The position numbers were made by a program, and so were the translations under genes. The notes under the pieces were generated by a model. It saw nothing but the letters and a program-made list of their open reading frames with translations, was not told the origin of the DNA and ran no database searches. A stretch of DNA of 64,000 bases from Curtobacterium sp. MCJR17_055 (GTDB taxonomy: Bacteria; Actinomycetota; Actinomycetes; Actinomycetales; Microbacteriaceae): the NCBI RefSeq assembly GCF_003224335.1, contig NZ_QKLF01000001.1:434001-498000 (forward strand). The letters are read 5' to 3'. Shown here piece after piece: positions 24,912 through 32,455 of this stretch. Within the stretch, counting starts at the first letter, position 1. Every line of letters starts with the position of its first letter.

Positions 24912-24950
24912 CGGCGCCGGGAGCGGGCGGTGCCCCGGCGGCGTCCCGGG

Positions 24951-25118
24951 TCAGACGCCGGTGAAGAAGTCGGCGTAGGTGGGTTCGGCGGGCGTCGACC
25001 CGGACGTCCGGCGCGAGACCATCGCGTCGATCTCGTCGGGGTGGCTCAGACCGCGGCGGTGCCACTCGTCGGGCTGGCGGCGGAGGTCGTGGAGGGAGGG
25101 ACGGATGCGCTCGTTCAC
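24951..25118 (-). CDS. Small hypothetical protein, 55 residues
   Basis: From the GTG at 25118 the product begins VNERIRPSLHDLRRQPDEWH and ends AEPTYADFFTGV. AGGAAGAG lies at ribosome binding distance. The frame is open further upstream, but only this start has such a signal. It is charged and probably cytosolic. The segment SHPDEIDAMVSRR has no match I can name. It is monocistronic as far as can be seen. Confidence 0.55.
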   Translation of the reverse strand: MNERIRPSLHDLRRQPDEWHRRGLSHPDEIDAMVSRRTSGSTPAEPTYADFFTGV

Positions 25119-25334
25119 GGTGCGCTCTTCCTGCTGGTGCGCTGGTCCCGAGGGGTTCGGAGGCGCACGGACCAGCATCCCGCGTCCGCCCGGCCGGACC
25201 AACCGCCGGGCACCCGCGAGTACGCCGTCCGGACACGGTGTCCGCTGTGCGCATCGCCGAGGCCCTGCGGGTCCGCGCGTGCTCGGGACGGGTCCCCTCG
25301 CCCTGCCCGGGTCGGCCGCTCCCGAACCGGTCGG

Positions 25335-26300
25335 TCAGACGCCGGGACGACGGCGGAGCGTTGCCGACGGCGGCTCGCCGAACGTGGCCGCGTAGGTGCC
25401 GGAGAACCGTCCGAGGTGCCCGACACCCCACCCGAGGGCGACCTGCGCGACGGTGGTGGTGCTCGCATCGGCGGCGGCGAGCTCCGCACGCACCCGGTGC
25501 AGGCGGACCTGTCGCAGGAAGTGCATCGGCGAGGCACCGGTGTGCCGTCGGAAGGAGGCCTGCAGGGACCGCACCGCCACCCCGGCCGCCTCGCTGACGT
25601 CGGTGATGGTGATCGGCCGCCGGGCGTTCGCGACCATCCACTCCTGGGCGGTCCGCATCGTCGCGGGTCCGCCGTCCAGGAGCCGGGAGGGTGGGACCGG
25701 CACGGCGTCGAACGCGAGCACGACCGCCTCGGCGACCGCCGTGTCGAGCGCGGCCCGGCGGTCGCGGGCCGTCATCGGGTCGAGCAGGGCACCGGCGGCC
25801 CGGGACACCACGGCCTTGAGCCGTCGGAGGGCTTCCGGGTCCGGCTGTCGCGCGAACTGCAGCGGGGCCGGCAGGTCGCCCTGTCGTGCGGCGGCGACGG
25901 ACTCCAGGAAAGTGCGGTCGAACCGGATGACGTGCTGCGCGGTCGGCACGGCATCGAAGGCGAACGCCCGCCCGGCGGGGTAAATGACCGGCACGCCGGG
26001 CTGCATCTCGACAGGGTCCGACGAAGCCGTGTCGAGCCGGATGCCCGGCGCGGACGCCCAGGCCAGGACGTAGTCGTCCCCGGGCTCGATCGTGCCCCAG
26101 CGACGCGCCGCCACCGAGGACGTCCCGACGGTCACCGCGTCGTCCCCGACGAGGCGGTAGCGCCACGAGAACCCCTCGGCGGCGGCCCGCCCGATGGAGA
26201 TGTCCCGGCTCGAGTAGACGCGCTCGTAGAACGCGACCGCCTCGTCGACGGCGGAACCGCGGCGGTCGATGTGCACCAGGGGTTGTTCGACGGAGTCCAT
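25335..26300 (-). CDS. AraC family transcriptional regulator
   Basis: 321 residues from the ATG at 26300, with GGAGGT six bases upstream. The first 200 residues are a sensing domain of the AraC-binding-like type. The last 105 residues carry the two HTH motifs (ITDVSEAAGVAVRSLQASFR and TVAQVALGWGVGHLGRFSGT) with the linker motif GASPMHFLRQVRL. The C-terminal half is clearly related to the protein at 2309 (both have GHLGRFS or AHLGRFS followed by FGE-P). It lies alone. The target is unknown, and the two small genes after it are candidates. Confidence 0.9.
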   Translation of the reverse strand: MDSVEQPLVHIDRRGSAVDEAVAFYERVYSSRDISIGRAAAEGFSWRYRLVGDDAVTVGTSSVAARRWGTIEPGDDYVLAWASAPGIRLDTASSDPVEMQPGVPVIYPAGRAFAFDAVPTAQHVIRFDRTFLESVAAARQGDLPAPLQFARQPDPEALRRLKAVVSRAAGALLDPMTARDRRAALDTAVAEAVVLAFDAVPVPPSRLLDGGPATMRTAQEWMVANARRPITITDVSEAAGVAVRSLQASFRRHTGASPMHFLRQVRLHRVRAELAAADASTTTVAQVALGWGVGHLGRFSGTYAATFGEPPSATLRRRPGV

Positions 26301-26349
26301 GCACCTCCAGGATGCCGACGACCTCCGACATCGCGCCCGTGACACAGAA

Positions 26350-26377
26350 GAGCCCCGCACCAGGAGGTGCGGGGCTC
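26350..26377. terminator. 12-bp hairpin downstream of the GlsB-like gene
   Basis: Arms 26350-26361 and 26366-26377 are perfectly complementary around AGGA. It follows the stop of the membrane protein gene at 26414 on the minus strand. Its sequence is unrelated to the GGGAGGCC hairpins. Confidence 0.75.
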
Positions 26378-26413
26378 GTCGTGGTGCCGGCGATGTGCCG
26401 GGCTCCGGCAGGG

Positions 26414-26683
26414 TCAGGCGCGGGAACGGCGGCGACCGGTGATCGCACCCCAGATGACGAGGACGATCAGCGCGCCGAGGATCGCGATGATCCAGGACTG
26501 GATGCTGAAGAAGCCGTCGTAGCCCACGTCGAAGATGAGGCCACCGAGCCAGCCACCGATGAGGGCGCCGATGACACCGAGCACGAGCGTGGCGAGCCAG
26601 CCGCCGCCCTGACGACCGGGGAGGATCAGCTTGGCGATGGCGCCGGCGATGAGGCCGAGGAGGATGAAGCCGAGGAAGCTCAT
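26414..26683 (-). CDS. GlsB/YeaQ/YmgE family stress-associated membrane protein
   Basis: 89 residues starting MSFLGFILLGLIAGAIAKLI. It has three hydrophobic, glycine-rich segments, as in the transglycosylase-associated (GlsB/YeaQ/YmgE) family, with the conserved GAIAKLILPGRQGGGW stretch after the first. These small inner-membrane proteins accompany general stress and alkaline shock genes but have no proven activity. A GAAAGG tract precedes the ATG. It is followed by a terminator and preceded by a small gene at 26794. The Asp23 group starting at 29138 lies upstream on the same strand. Confidence 0.88.
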   Translation of the reverse strand: MSFLGFILLGLIAGAIAKLILPGRQGGGWLATLVLGVIGALIGGWLGGLIFDVGYDGFFSIQSWIIAILGALIVLVIWGAITGRRRSRA

Positions 26684-26793
26684 GGGAGTGCCTTTCGAGA
26701 CTGGCACCGCGAGGTGCCGTTGTGGTGCAGGGGTGTCACCCGGAGGGCGACGGAGCGGTCGAGATCGACGCTCCCGGGACCGGAGGGTGCCGG

Positions 26794-26910
26794 TCAGATG
26801 GTGTCGAGCAGGCCGTCACGCGACTGCTCCGCGAACAGAGCCGTCATGTCGATGGCCTCGGTCGGGGTGTCCCCGTCGACGAAGGTGGAACTCGAGGGTG
26901 TCGAGTGCAT
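26794..26910 (-). CDS. Predicted small protein, 38 residues
   Basis: An ATG at 26910 with GGAAGGA at good distance opens a frame of 38 residues, MHSTPSSSTFVDGDTPTEAI followed by DMTALFAEQSRDGLLDTI. It is acidic, with a possible amphipathic C-terminal helix. It lies 110 bases upstream of the GlsB-like gene on the same strand and may share its transcript. It has no recognised family. The main support is the ribosome binding site and the clean frame. Confidence 0.45.
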   Translation of the reverse strand: MHSTPSSSTFVDGDTPTEAIDMTALFAEQSRDGLLDTI

Positions 26911-26964
26911 CAGACCGGTCCTTCCGTGGTGGTGCGTGTACCGCTCCACCATGCTCCCCGTTCA

Positions 26965-26981
26965 GTAGTTAGGCACACTAC
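26965..26981. promoter_or_regulatory. Inverted repeat GTAGT-N7-ACTAC upstream of the small gene at 26910
   Basis: Five-base arms with a 7-base spacer lie in an AT-richer patch 55 bases upstream of the small gene. It could be an operator or part of a promoter (TAACTA on the minus strand is a possible -10). Weak evidence only. Confidence 0.25.
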
Positions 26982-27039
26982 ACAGTCGGTGATGCGTTAT
27001 CCGGAGCATGTGCAGGACCCAGGAGGTCCGTACGGGCCG

Positions 27040-27603
27040 TCAGACGACGCGCTGGACCTTCGAGACGGCGGGTCGTGTGCCTCCGGAGAGGTGCACCAGG
27101 ACCGGCAGCTGCCGGCCGAGGGTGCGGTCGAGGGTGTCGACCGCCGCGTCCACGGCCTCGAGGACCGTCACGGCGTCCCCGCCACGGCGGACCGCGACGC
27201 GGAGCCGTGCAGCGCGGTGCTTCCGCACCGTGTAGACGTCGACCTTCGAGGAGACGACGTCGCGCACGCCGGCCAGCTCGTGGTCGATGACGTCACGGAC
27301 GAGGGCGACGTTCACCGTGACCTCGTCGTCACCGACCGACTCGCGGACGGCGATCGCGGTGCCGCCCCGCCCGCGGGTGAGGACCCAGACGAGCGCGAGC
27401 ACGACCACGACGAGGCAGGCCGCCGCCACGACCCACAGCGAGGCCGCGGGGACCTCGACGCGGTCGGGGATGGTCACGTACGGCCGCAGTGCGTCCCGGA
27501 CGGCGGGCAGGACTCCGGCACCCATCGCGAGTCCGACGACGACCGAGACGAGGCCGAGCACGAACAGGATCACCCGGTTGATGGTGCGGTTGCTCGATGT
27601 CAT
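27040..27603 (-). CDS. AmaP-like alkaline shock membrane anchor protein
   Basis: 187 residues with two membrane segments (about 10-30 and 55-76) and a cytoplasmic C-terminal domain of about 100 residues. This is the layout of AmaP, which anchors Asp23 to the membrane in Staphylococcus. The gene is the last of a five-gene operon containing an Asp23 homologue, and its ATG overlaps the preceding stop (ATGA at 27600-27603). Function as an anchor for the proteins at 28187 and 28689 is inferred from family and context. Confidence 0.82.
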   Translation of the reverse strand: MTSSNRTINRVILFVLGLVSVVVGLAMGAGVLPAVRDALRPYVTIPDRVEVPAASLWVVAAACLVVVVLALVWVLTRGRGGTAIAVRESVGDDEVTVNVALVRDVIDHELAGVRDVVSSKVDVYTVRKHRAARLRVAVRRGGDAVTVLEAVDAAVDTLDRTLGRQLPVLVHLSGGTRPAVSKVQRVV

Positions 27604-28175
27604 GACAGGGAGCCCTTCTCGCTGACGCGGACGGTGACGTGGCGGCCGAACCGCTCGTCGAGCTGTCCGAGCCGTTCAGCGACAGCGTGCTCGACGGCTG
27701 TGGAGTCCACCGGGATGCCGGACATCGGTACCACGGACACCTCGGTGCGGAGGCCGCGGGCACTCGCGGTGGTGTGCCCGTCGGGGACACCCGCGGCACG
27801 ACCGGCGGCGTTCCGGGCGGTCGAGGCGACGATCGACGAGTCGATGACGACGGCGCCGCGGTCGTGCGCCACGACCGATCGGTGCTGGCGGCCGGGCTTG
27901 AGTGCCAGGACCACGAGGACGATCCCCGCGACGAGGAGCACCGCGGCGATGACCTCGATCATCGTCACGAAGGCCGCGTCCGGTGCGAGTGCGGCGTCGA
28001 CCGCCGTCTGCGGGTCGGCCAGGAGCGGCGGCGCTCCGATCGCACGGAGCACCGACTCGGTGCCGATCCACGCCGCGACCAGCACGAGCACCACCAGCGC
28101 CACGGACACGGCGGTCGACCGGGACCGGTACACGCTCCGGCGACGGAGCCGACGTTCGACGGGATTGTTGCTCAT
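27600..28175 (-). CDS. Membrane protein of the alkaline shock operon (DUF6286-like)
   Basis: 191 residues. A basic N-terminus (RRLRRRSVYRSR) is followed by two membrane segments at about 22-40 and 75-92, and a soluble tail rich in Val, Arg and Ser. The tail contains RGLRTEVSVVPMSGIPVDST, which recalls the Asp23 fold. Proteins of this kind are found beside Asp23 genes in actinobacteria and are uncharacterised. It overlaps its downstream neighbour by four bases and follows the gene at 28187 after 11 bases. Confidence 0.7.
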   Translation of the reverse strand: MSNNPVERRLRRRSVYRSRSTAVSVALVVLVLVAAWIGTESVLRAIGAPPLLADPQTAVDAALAPDAAFVTMIEVIAAVLLVAGIVLVVLALKPGRQHRSVVAHDRGAVVIDSSIVASTARNAAGRAAGVPDGHTTASARGLRTEVSVVPMSGIPVDSTAVEHAVAERLGQLDERFGRHVTVRVSEKGSLS

Positions 28176-28186
28176 GGCGTCCTCTC

Positions 28187-28504
28187 CTACCGGACCCGGA
28201 CGTCGCGCTCGCGCACGATCCCGGTCAACTCGATGCGGGCCGCGCCGACCCGACGACCGGTGAGGGCGCTCACGCGGCTCCGGATCTCAGCGGCGGCGGA
28301 CGTGGTGCGCTCGACGAGGTCCGTGCCAGCGGCGATCGGGCCGGTGATGTCCATGGCCAGTGCCCCGGAGGCGTCGCCGAGGTCCACCCGCACCCGCTTC
28401 GTGGGTGCCCCGAGCCGCTCGGCGGCGACGGCGCGCGCACACGAGGTGAGGGCACGGGTGGTGATCTCGACGCGGCCCGGCACCGTGCGCGGGCCGTCCG
28501 TCAC
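28187..28504 (-). CDS. Short Asp23/Gls24-like protein
   Basis: 105 residues from the GTG at 28504, which overlaps the stop of the 63-residue gene as GTGA. The sequence ITTRALTSCARAVAAERLGA and the end RVGAARIELTGIVRERDVRV resemble the strand-helix pattern of Asp23 proteins, although the family match is weaker than for 28689. It is coupled between two membrane protein genes of the operon. A role as a second Asp23-type subunit is inferred. Confidence 0.6.
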   Translation of the reverse strand: MTDGPRTVPGRVEITTRALTSCARAVAAERLGAPTKRVRVDLGDASGALAMDITGPIAAGTDLVERTTSAAAEIRSRVSALTGRRVGAARIELTGIVRERDVRVR

Positions 28505-28692
28505 CGGGAGCTCCGGCGTCCGGTCAGCACGTCGGTCAGCGCGGCTCGGTCGACGCGTCCGGTTGCGAGTGCCGCGACGAGCGCACCCAGGGCGGCGAAC
28601 ACGGCGACGAGGACGAAGCCCCAGAAGCCGAACTGCAGTGCTGCGACTGCCAGGAGGGCGCCGATCAGGGCGCCGGTCAGTGTGGCGCTCAT
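28501..28692 (-). CDS. Small membrane protein of the alkaline shock operon (DUF2273-like)
   Basis: 63 residues with two adjacent membrane segments (TLTGALIGALLAVAALQFGF and WGFVLVAVFAALGALVAALA) and a basic tail. Small two-helix proteins of this kind (DUF2273/AmaA-like) regularly accompany Asp23. It overlaps both neighbours by four bases (ATGA upstream, GTGA downstream), so the group is tightly coupled. Confidence 0.75.
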   Translation of the reverse strand: MSATLTGALIGALLAVAALQFGFWGFVLVAVFAALGALVAALATGRVDRAALTDVLTGRRSSR

Positions 28693-29138
28693 GCGACGCG
28701 CGGCTCCTTCTTGTCCTCGTCCTCGTCGTCGTCACCGGGGATGAAGACGTCCTGGATCGTGACGTTGACCTCGGCGACCTCCATGCCGACGATCTCCTCG
28801 AGCGCGCGGGAGACCGCGGAACGCACGTCCTCGGCGACCTGCTGCAGGGGCACCGGGTACTCGGCGACGATGGTGATGTCGGCGGCGACCTGCTTCTCGC
28901 CGACCTCGACCTTGACGCCCTGGCTGAGGTCACGCTGCCCGATCGCACCGCGGATGGCACCGATGGCGCGGGCGGCTCCGTTGCCGAGCGAGTGCACGCC
29001 GGGGACGTCGCGGGCTGCGATGCCGACGACCTTCGCGACGACGGTGTCGTCGACGACGGTCTTCCCGGTGGACGTGGACGTGAGCGCCGAGCTGCCCGTC
29101 GACGTGGTCGCAACGGTGGTCGTGGTGGTGTCGGTCAT
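28689..29138 (-). CDS. Asp23/Gls24 family alkaline shock protein
   Basis: 149 residues starting MTDTTTTTVATTSTGSSALT, a threonine-rich leader. The Asp23 domain follows: VVAKVVGIAARDVPGVHSLG, then VEVGEKQVAADITIVAEYPV and EEIVGMEVAEVNVTIQDVFI. The tail is very acidic (GDDDEDEDKKE). Asp23 proteins gather at the membrane under cell-wall or alkaline stress; their activity is unknown. GGAAGGAGA precedes the ATG. It is the first gene of the five-gene operon down to 27040. The 273-base gap to the divergent gene at 29413 must contain its promoter. Confidence 0.92.
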   Translation of the reverse strand: MTDTTTTTVATTSTGSSALTSTSTGKTVVDDTVVAKVVGIAARDVPGVHSLGNGAARAIGAIRGAIGQRDLSQGVKVEVGEKQVAADITIVAEYPVPLQQVAEDVRSAVSRALEEIVGMEVAEVNVTIQDVFIPGDDDEDEDKKEPRVA

Positions 29139-29378
29139 GGTGTCTCCTTCCGATGGCCCGCCGGACGTTCCCAACGGGTGCTGTTCACGGATGAGACGGG
29201 CTGGGGAGGACGTTCGTCACGGAAGCCGCGCGACTTCCAGGTCGGTCCCAGGATCGGCCGGTCCACACGCATCGACCTGTACCCCGACGGTCGCATGCTT
29301 CCGATTGCGGCTCAGCCGATGCGCGGAGTGGCACCGATCGAGACCGAGGGTCGTACCCGCTCGGGGTACACGGCGCTG

Positions 29379-29406
29379 TGGACACCGGCTCCCCCGACGG
29401 TAGGAA
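29379..29406 (+). promoter_or_regulatory. Promoter of the hydrolase/GMC operon (TGGACA-N16-TAGGAA)
   Basis: TGGACA at 29379-29384 and TAGGAA at 29401-29406 are 16 bases apart. The -10 ends six bases before the ATG at 29413, so transcription probably starts at or next to the start codon. Confidence 0.55.
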
Positions 29407-29412
29407 CGACCC

Positions 29413-30759
29413 ATGACGGCGACCGCGTTCTGCCTCCACGCCCTCGGGTCGAGTTCCGAGGAGTTCGCCGCGTTGCGGACCCGCCTGCACGGCACCCTCG
29501 ACCTCGTCGGCATCGACCTGCCCGGCTTCGGCACGAGTCCGGCCGCGAGCGGCACCACCGTCGAGGAGATGGCCGTGCTCGTCGAGCGTGCGATCGGGAC
29601 CAGCGGCGCCACCGAGTGGGCGCTGATCGGGCACTCGATGGGCGGCAAGGTCGCCGCGGTCGTCGCCGGCCGCACGATGAGCGGCGCGAACGGCCTGTTC
29701 GGACTGCGGGCGGTCGTGCTCCTGGCGGCGTCGCCCCTCTCCCCCGAGCCGATGGACGAGGGACGTCGGCAGACCATGCTCGACTGGGCCGCCGACCACG
29801 AGATCGGGCCGGACGAGGCCGCCGCGTTCGTGGACGCGAACACCGCGGGCCAGCTGCCCCCGCACGAGTCCGCGATGGCCGTGCACGACGTGCAGCGGGC
29901 CGATCCGGCAGCCTGGAGGGCGTGGCTGCTGCGCGGCAGTCGCGAGGACTGGTCCGACACGATCGCGCCGAGTCCGGTGCCGGCCCTCGTGCTCGCCGGC
30001 GCGGACGACGGTGACCTCGGCCCCGACGCCCAACGTCGACTGACCCTCCCGCACTGGACCCGGGGCGAGTTCGACGTCGTGCCGGACGCCGCGCACCTCC
30101 TGCCCTGGGAACAGCCGGACGCGGTCGCCGACCGGATCCGGTCGTTCTGGACCCGACGCGTCGACCACGGGCCGACCGTCCCGACCGACTCCGCCCGTGT
30201 CGTCGCATCGCCGCGGGTGAGCGCCCGGACCCGCGGGGTGCTCGCGGAGCGCGCGCTCCCCGACGACCCGGCGGCGGAACCACGTGCACTGACCCCGCAG
30301 CAGCTCGACACCCTGCGCGCCGTCGCCCGGGTGGTCGTGCCGCAGGCCGCGGACCGGGCGATCGACCTCGCGCTGCGCGTCGACGCCCAGCTCGCCGCCG
30401 GGGCAGGTGACGGCTGGCGGACCGAGGGCATGCCCGCCGATCCGGACGCGTACCGGGCGGCACTCGACGTCCTCGCCCCGGAGGCCGCGGTGTCCGACGA
30501 GCACCTCGCCGAGGTCCTCGACGCCGTGGACGAGGGCACGTACTCGCCCGCCGGTGGGGTCCTCGACGCCGGGCAGTTGCGGGCGTGGTCCGAGGACGCC
30601 GGGGTCGACCTCGTCAAGCAGTGGCTCGCCCACCCCGCGACGATGGGCGCGATCGACTACGACGGCTTCGCCAACGGCGGGGACGGCGTGCGCAAGCAGG
30701 GCTTCCAGCTGCTGGGAGCCGGACAACGCGAAGCATGGGAACCGGGAGCGACACGATGA
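29413..30759 (+). CDS. Fusion of an alpha/beta hydrolase and a gluconate 2-dehydrogenase subunit 3-like domain
   Basis: 448 residues. Residues 1-250 are an alpha/beta hydrolase: nucleophile Ser75 in IGHSMGG, probable acid Asp199 in LVLAGADDGD, and His228 in VVPDAAHLLP. After a linker, residues 293-448 (LTPQQLDTLRAVARVVVPQA to the end) resemble subunit 3 of membrane gluconate 2-dehydrogenase, including LAHPATMGAIDYDGFA. Subunit 3 normally is a separate Tat-exported partner of a GMC oxidoreductase. Here the next gene is a GMC oxidoreductase overlapping by ATGA, and neither has a signal peptide, so a cytosolic complex is likely. A substrate released by the hydrolase and then oxidised is plausible but unproven. 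Confidence 0.82.
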   Translation: MTATAFCLHALGSSSEEFAALRTRLHGTLDLVGIDLPGFGTSPAASGTTVEEMAVLVERAIGTSGATEWALIGHSMGGKVAAVVAGRTMSGANGLFGLRAVVLLAASPLSPEPMDEGRRQTMLDWAADHEIGPDEAAAFVDANTAGQLPPHESAMAVHDVQRADPAAWRAWLLRGSREDWSDTIAPSPVPALVLAGADDGDLGPDAQRRLTLPHWTRGEFDVVPDAAHLLPWEQPDAVADRIRSFWTRRVDHGPTVPTDSARVVASPRVSARTRGVLAERALPDDPAAEPRALTPQQLDTLRAVARVVVPQAADRAIDLALRVDAQLAAGAGDGWRTEGMPADPDAYRAALDVLAPEAAVSDEHLAEVLDAVDEGTYSPAGGVLDAGQLRAWSEDAGVDLVKQWLAHPATMGAIDYDGFANGGDGVRKQGFQLLGAGQREAWEPGATR

Positions 30760-32345
30760 GACTCGACCACCAGCGCCGGTACGGCGAGGACGAGGTCGTC
30801 GACGTGGTCGTCGTCGGCACCGGTGCGGGCGGCGCACCGCTCCTCGCGAGCCTGGCCCGTGCCGGCCTGCGGGCCGTCGCGCTCGAGGCCGGCCGGAACA
30901 CCGAGCCCGGCGACCACCTGCCCGACGAGGTCGAGGCACCGGCGGACATCAACTGGATGGAGGAGCGGATCAGCGGCGGCGGTGCCCCGACCGCCTTCGG
31001 TCCGAACAACAGCGGCACCGGTGTCGGCGGGTCGACGCTGCACTGGGGTGCCTTCACACCGCGGCCGAGCGCGCACGACCTGCACCTGCGGTCGGACACC
31101 GGCGAGGGCGTGGACTGGCCGGTCGACCACGCCGAGCTCGTCCGCTACATCGAGCAGGTCGAGCACGACGTGGGAGTCGCCGGCCCCGAGCACTACCCGT
31201 GGGACCCCGCACGTCGGTACGCGATGCGCCCGCCGGGCCGGAACGCCTCGTCGGACATGATGATGCGCGGCACCGCAGCCGTCGGGATCACCGCGACGGA
31301 CGCCCCCGTCGCGCTCACCACCGAGGACCGGCACCAGGAGCACCACGGCCTCCGCCACGCCTGCGTCTCGTGCGGCTCCTGCCACCAGGGCTGCCGGAAC
31401 GGCGCGAAGGTCTCGATGGACACGACGTACCTGCCGGCCGCCGTCGCCTTCGGTGCGGAGATCCGCGCCGAAGCGCTCGTGCACGGCATCGAGCTCGACG
31501 CCCGGGGCGAGGTCGAGGCCGTCGTCTACCGGCAGCACGGTCGCGAACACCGTCAGCGCACCCGTGCCCTCGTCCTGGCGGCCGGCGGGGTCGAGACGCC
31601 CCGCCTGCTCCTGCACACCGGGATCGCGAACAGCAGCGGTCAGGTCGGCCGGAACTTCACCGCGCACGGTGCCACGCAGGTCTGGGCCCGGTTCGACGAG
31701 TCGATGCGGTCCTACCGCGGCTACCCGTCCTCGATCATCACCGAGGACTTCGTCCGCCCGGCCGACGCCGACTTCGCCGGTGGGTACCTGATCCAGAGCC
31801 TCGGCGTGCAGCCGCTGACGTTCGCCACGTCGCTCGTGCGCGGGGGCGGGCTCCGCGGCGCGGCCCTGGTGCGGGCGATGCGGGACTACCCGCACATGGC
31901 CGGTGTCGGCATCAACGCCGAGTGCCTGCCGTACGACGACAACCGACTCGTCCTCGGCGACGAGGTCGACGAGCACGGGATCCGGAAGGCGACGATCACG
32001 TTCACGCCCGGCTCGAACGAGGAGGCCATCCGGCGCCACGCCGTCCGCACCATGACCGCGATCATCGAGGCCGCGGGCGGGCAGGACGTCCGCGTGCTCG
32101 AGCGCACCGCGCACACGATCGGCACCGCCCGGATGGGCACCGACCCCGGCGCGTCGGTGGTCGACGCGGCCGGTCGGTCGTGGGACGTCCCGAACCTCTG
32201 GATCGCGGACAACTCGGTCTTCCCGAGCGCGGTGATCGCGAACCCCGCGCTCACGATCATGGCGCTGTCCCTCCGGACGGCCGACCGCATGCTCCGCGCG
32301 GACGCTGCCGACGACCGCGCGGAGGGGCTGGTCGCCGCCGCCTGA
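30756..32345 (+). CDS. GMC family FAD-dependent oxidoreductase
   Basis: 529 residues. The FAD-binding GTGAGG motif lies at 21-26, then the second family motif region TGVGGSTLHWGAF at 88-100. The C-terminal domain has HTIGTARMGTDP and NSVFPSAVIANPALTIMAL, with the catalytic Asn-Pro region. Four cysteines at 203, 206, 209 and 213 (CVSCGSCHQGC) form the cluster seen in gluconate- and sugar-dehydrogenase-type GMC proteins. It is coupled by ATGA to the fusion protein that supplies a subunit-3-like domain. It probably oxidises an alcohol or sugar and passes electrons on; the acceptor is not evident, as no cytochrome subunit gene is present. Confidence 0.92.
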   Translation: MRLDHQRRYGEDEVVDVVVVGTGAGGAPLLASLARAGLRAVALEAGRNTEPGDHLPDEVEAPADINWMEERISGGGAPTAFGPNNSGTGVGGSTLHWGAFTPRPSAHDLHLRSDTGEGVDWPVDHAELVRYIEQVEHDVGVAGPEHYPWDPARRYAMRPPGRNASSDMMMRGTAAVGITATDAPVALTTEDRHQEHHGLRHACVSCGSCHQGCRNGAKVSMDTTYLPAAVAFGAEIRAEALVHGIELDARGEVEAVVYRQHGREHRQRTRALVLAAGGVETPRLLLHTGIANSSGQVGRNFTAHGATQVWARFDESMRSYRGYPSSIITEDFVRPADADFAGGYLIQSLGVQPLTFATSLVRGGGLRGAALVRAMRDYPHMAGVGINAECLPYDDNRLVLGDEVDEHGIRKATITFTPGSNEEAIRRHAVRTMTAIIEAAGGQDVRVLERTAHTIGTARMGTDPGASVVDAAGRSWDVPNLWIADNSVFPSAVIANPALTIMALSLRTADRMLRADAADDRAEGLVAAA

Positions 32346-32366
32346 GCGGTCCGGCCCACCACCCGT

Positions 32367-32410
32367 CGGACGGGAGGCCCGTGGCCAGGTCTCCCCGTGC
32401 CTCCCGTCCG
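32367..32410 (+). terminator. Hairpin after the GMC gene, GGGAGGCC family
   Basis: CGGACGGGAGGC at 32367-32378 pairs exactly with 32399-32410. The central 20 bases pair poorly. It lies between the GMC gene and the DNA glycosylase gene on the same strand. Confidence 0.65.
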
Positions 32411-32443
32411 GGCCCCGGCAGCGGGCGTGTCGGTGGGCGGTCG

Positions 32444-32449
32444 TAGCGT
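32444..32449 (+). promoter_or_regulatory. Candidate -10 element (TAGCGT) of a leaderless gene
   Basis: TAGCGT ends six bases before the ATG of the DNA glycosylase gene, with no ribosome binding site. The same hexamer recurs at 38458 (six bases before a start) and 36273. Confidence 0.5.
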
Positions 32450-32455
32450 CGGCGC

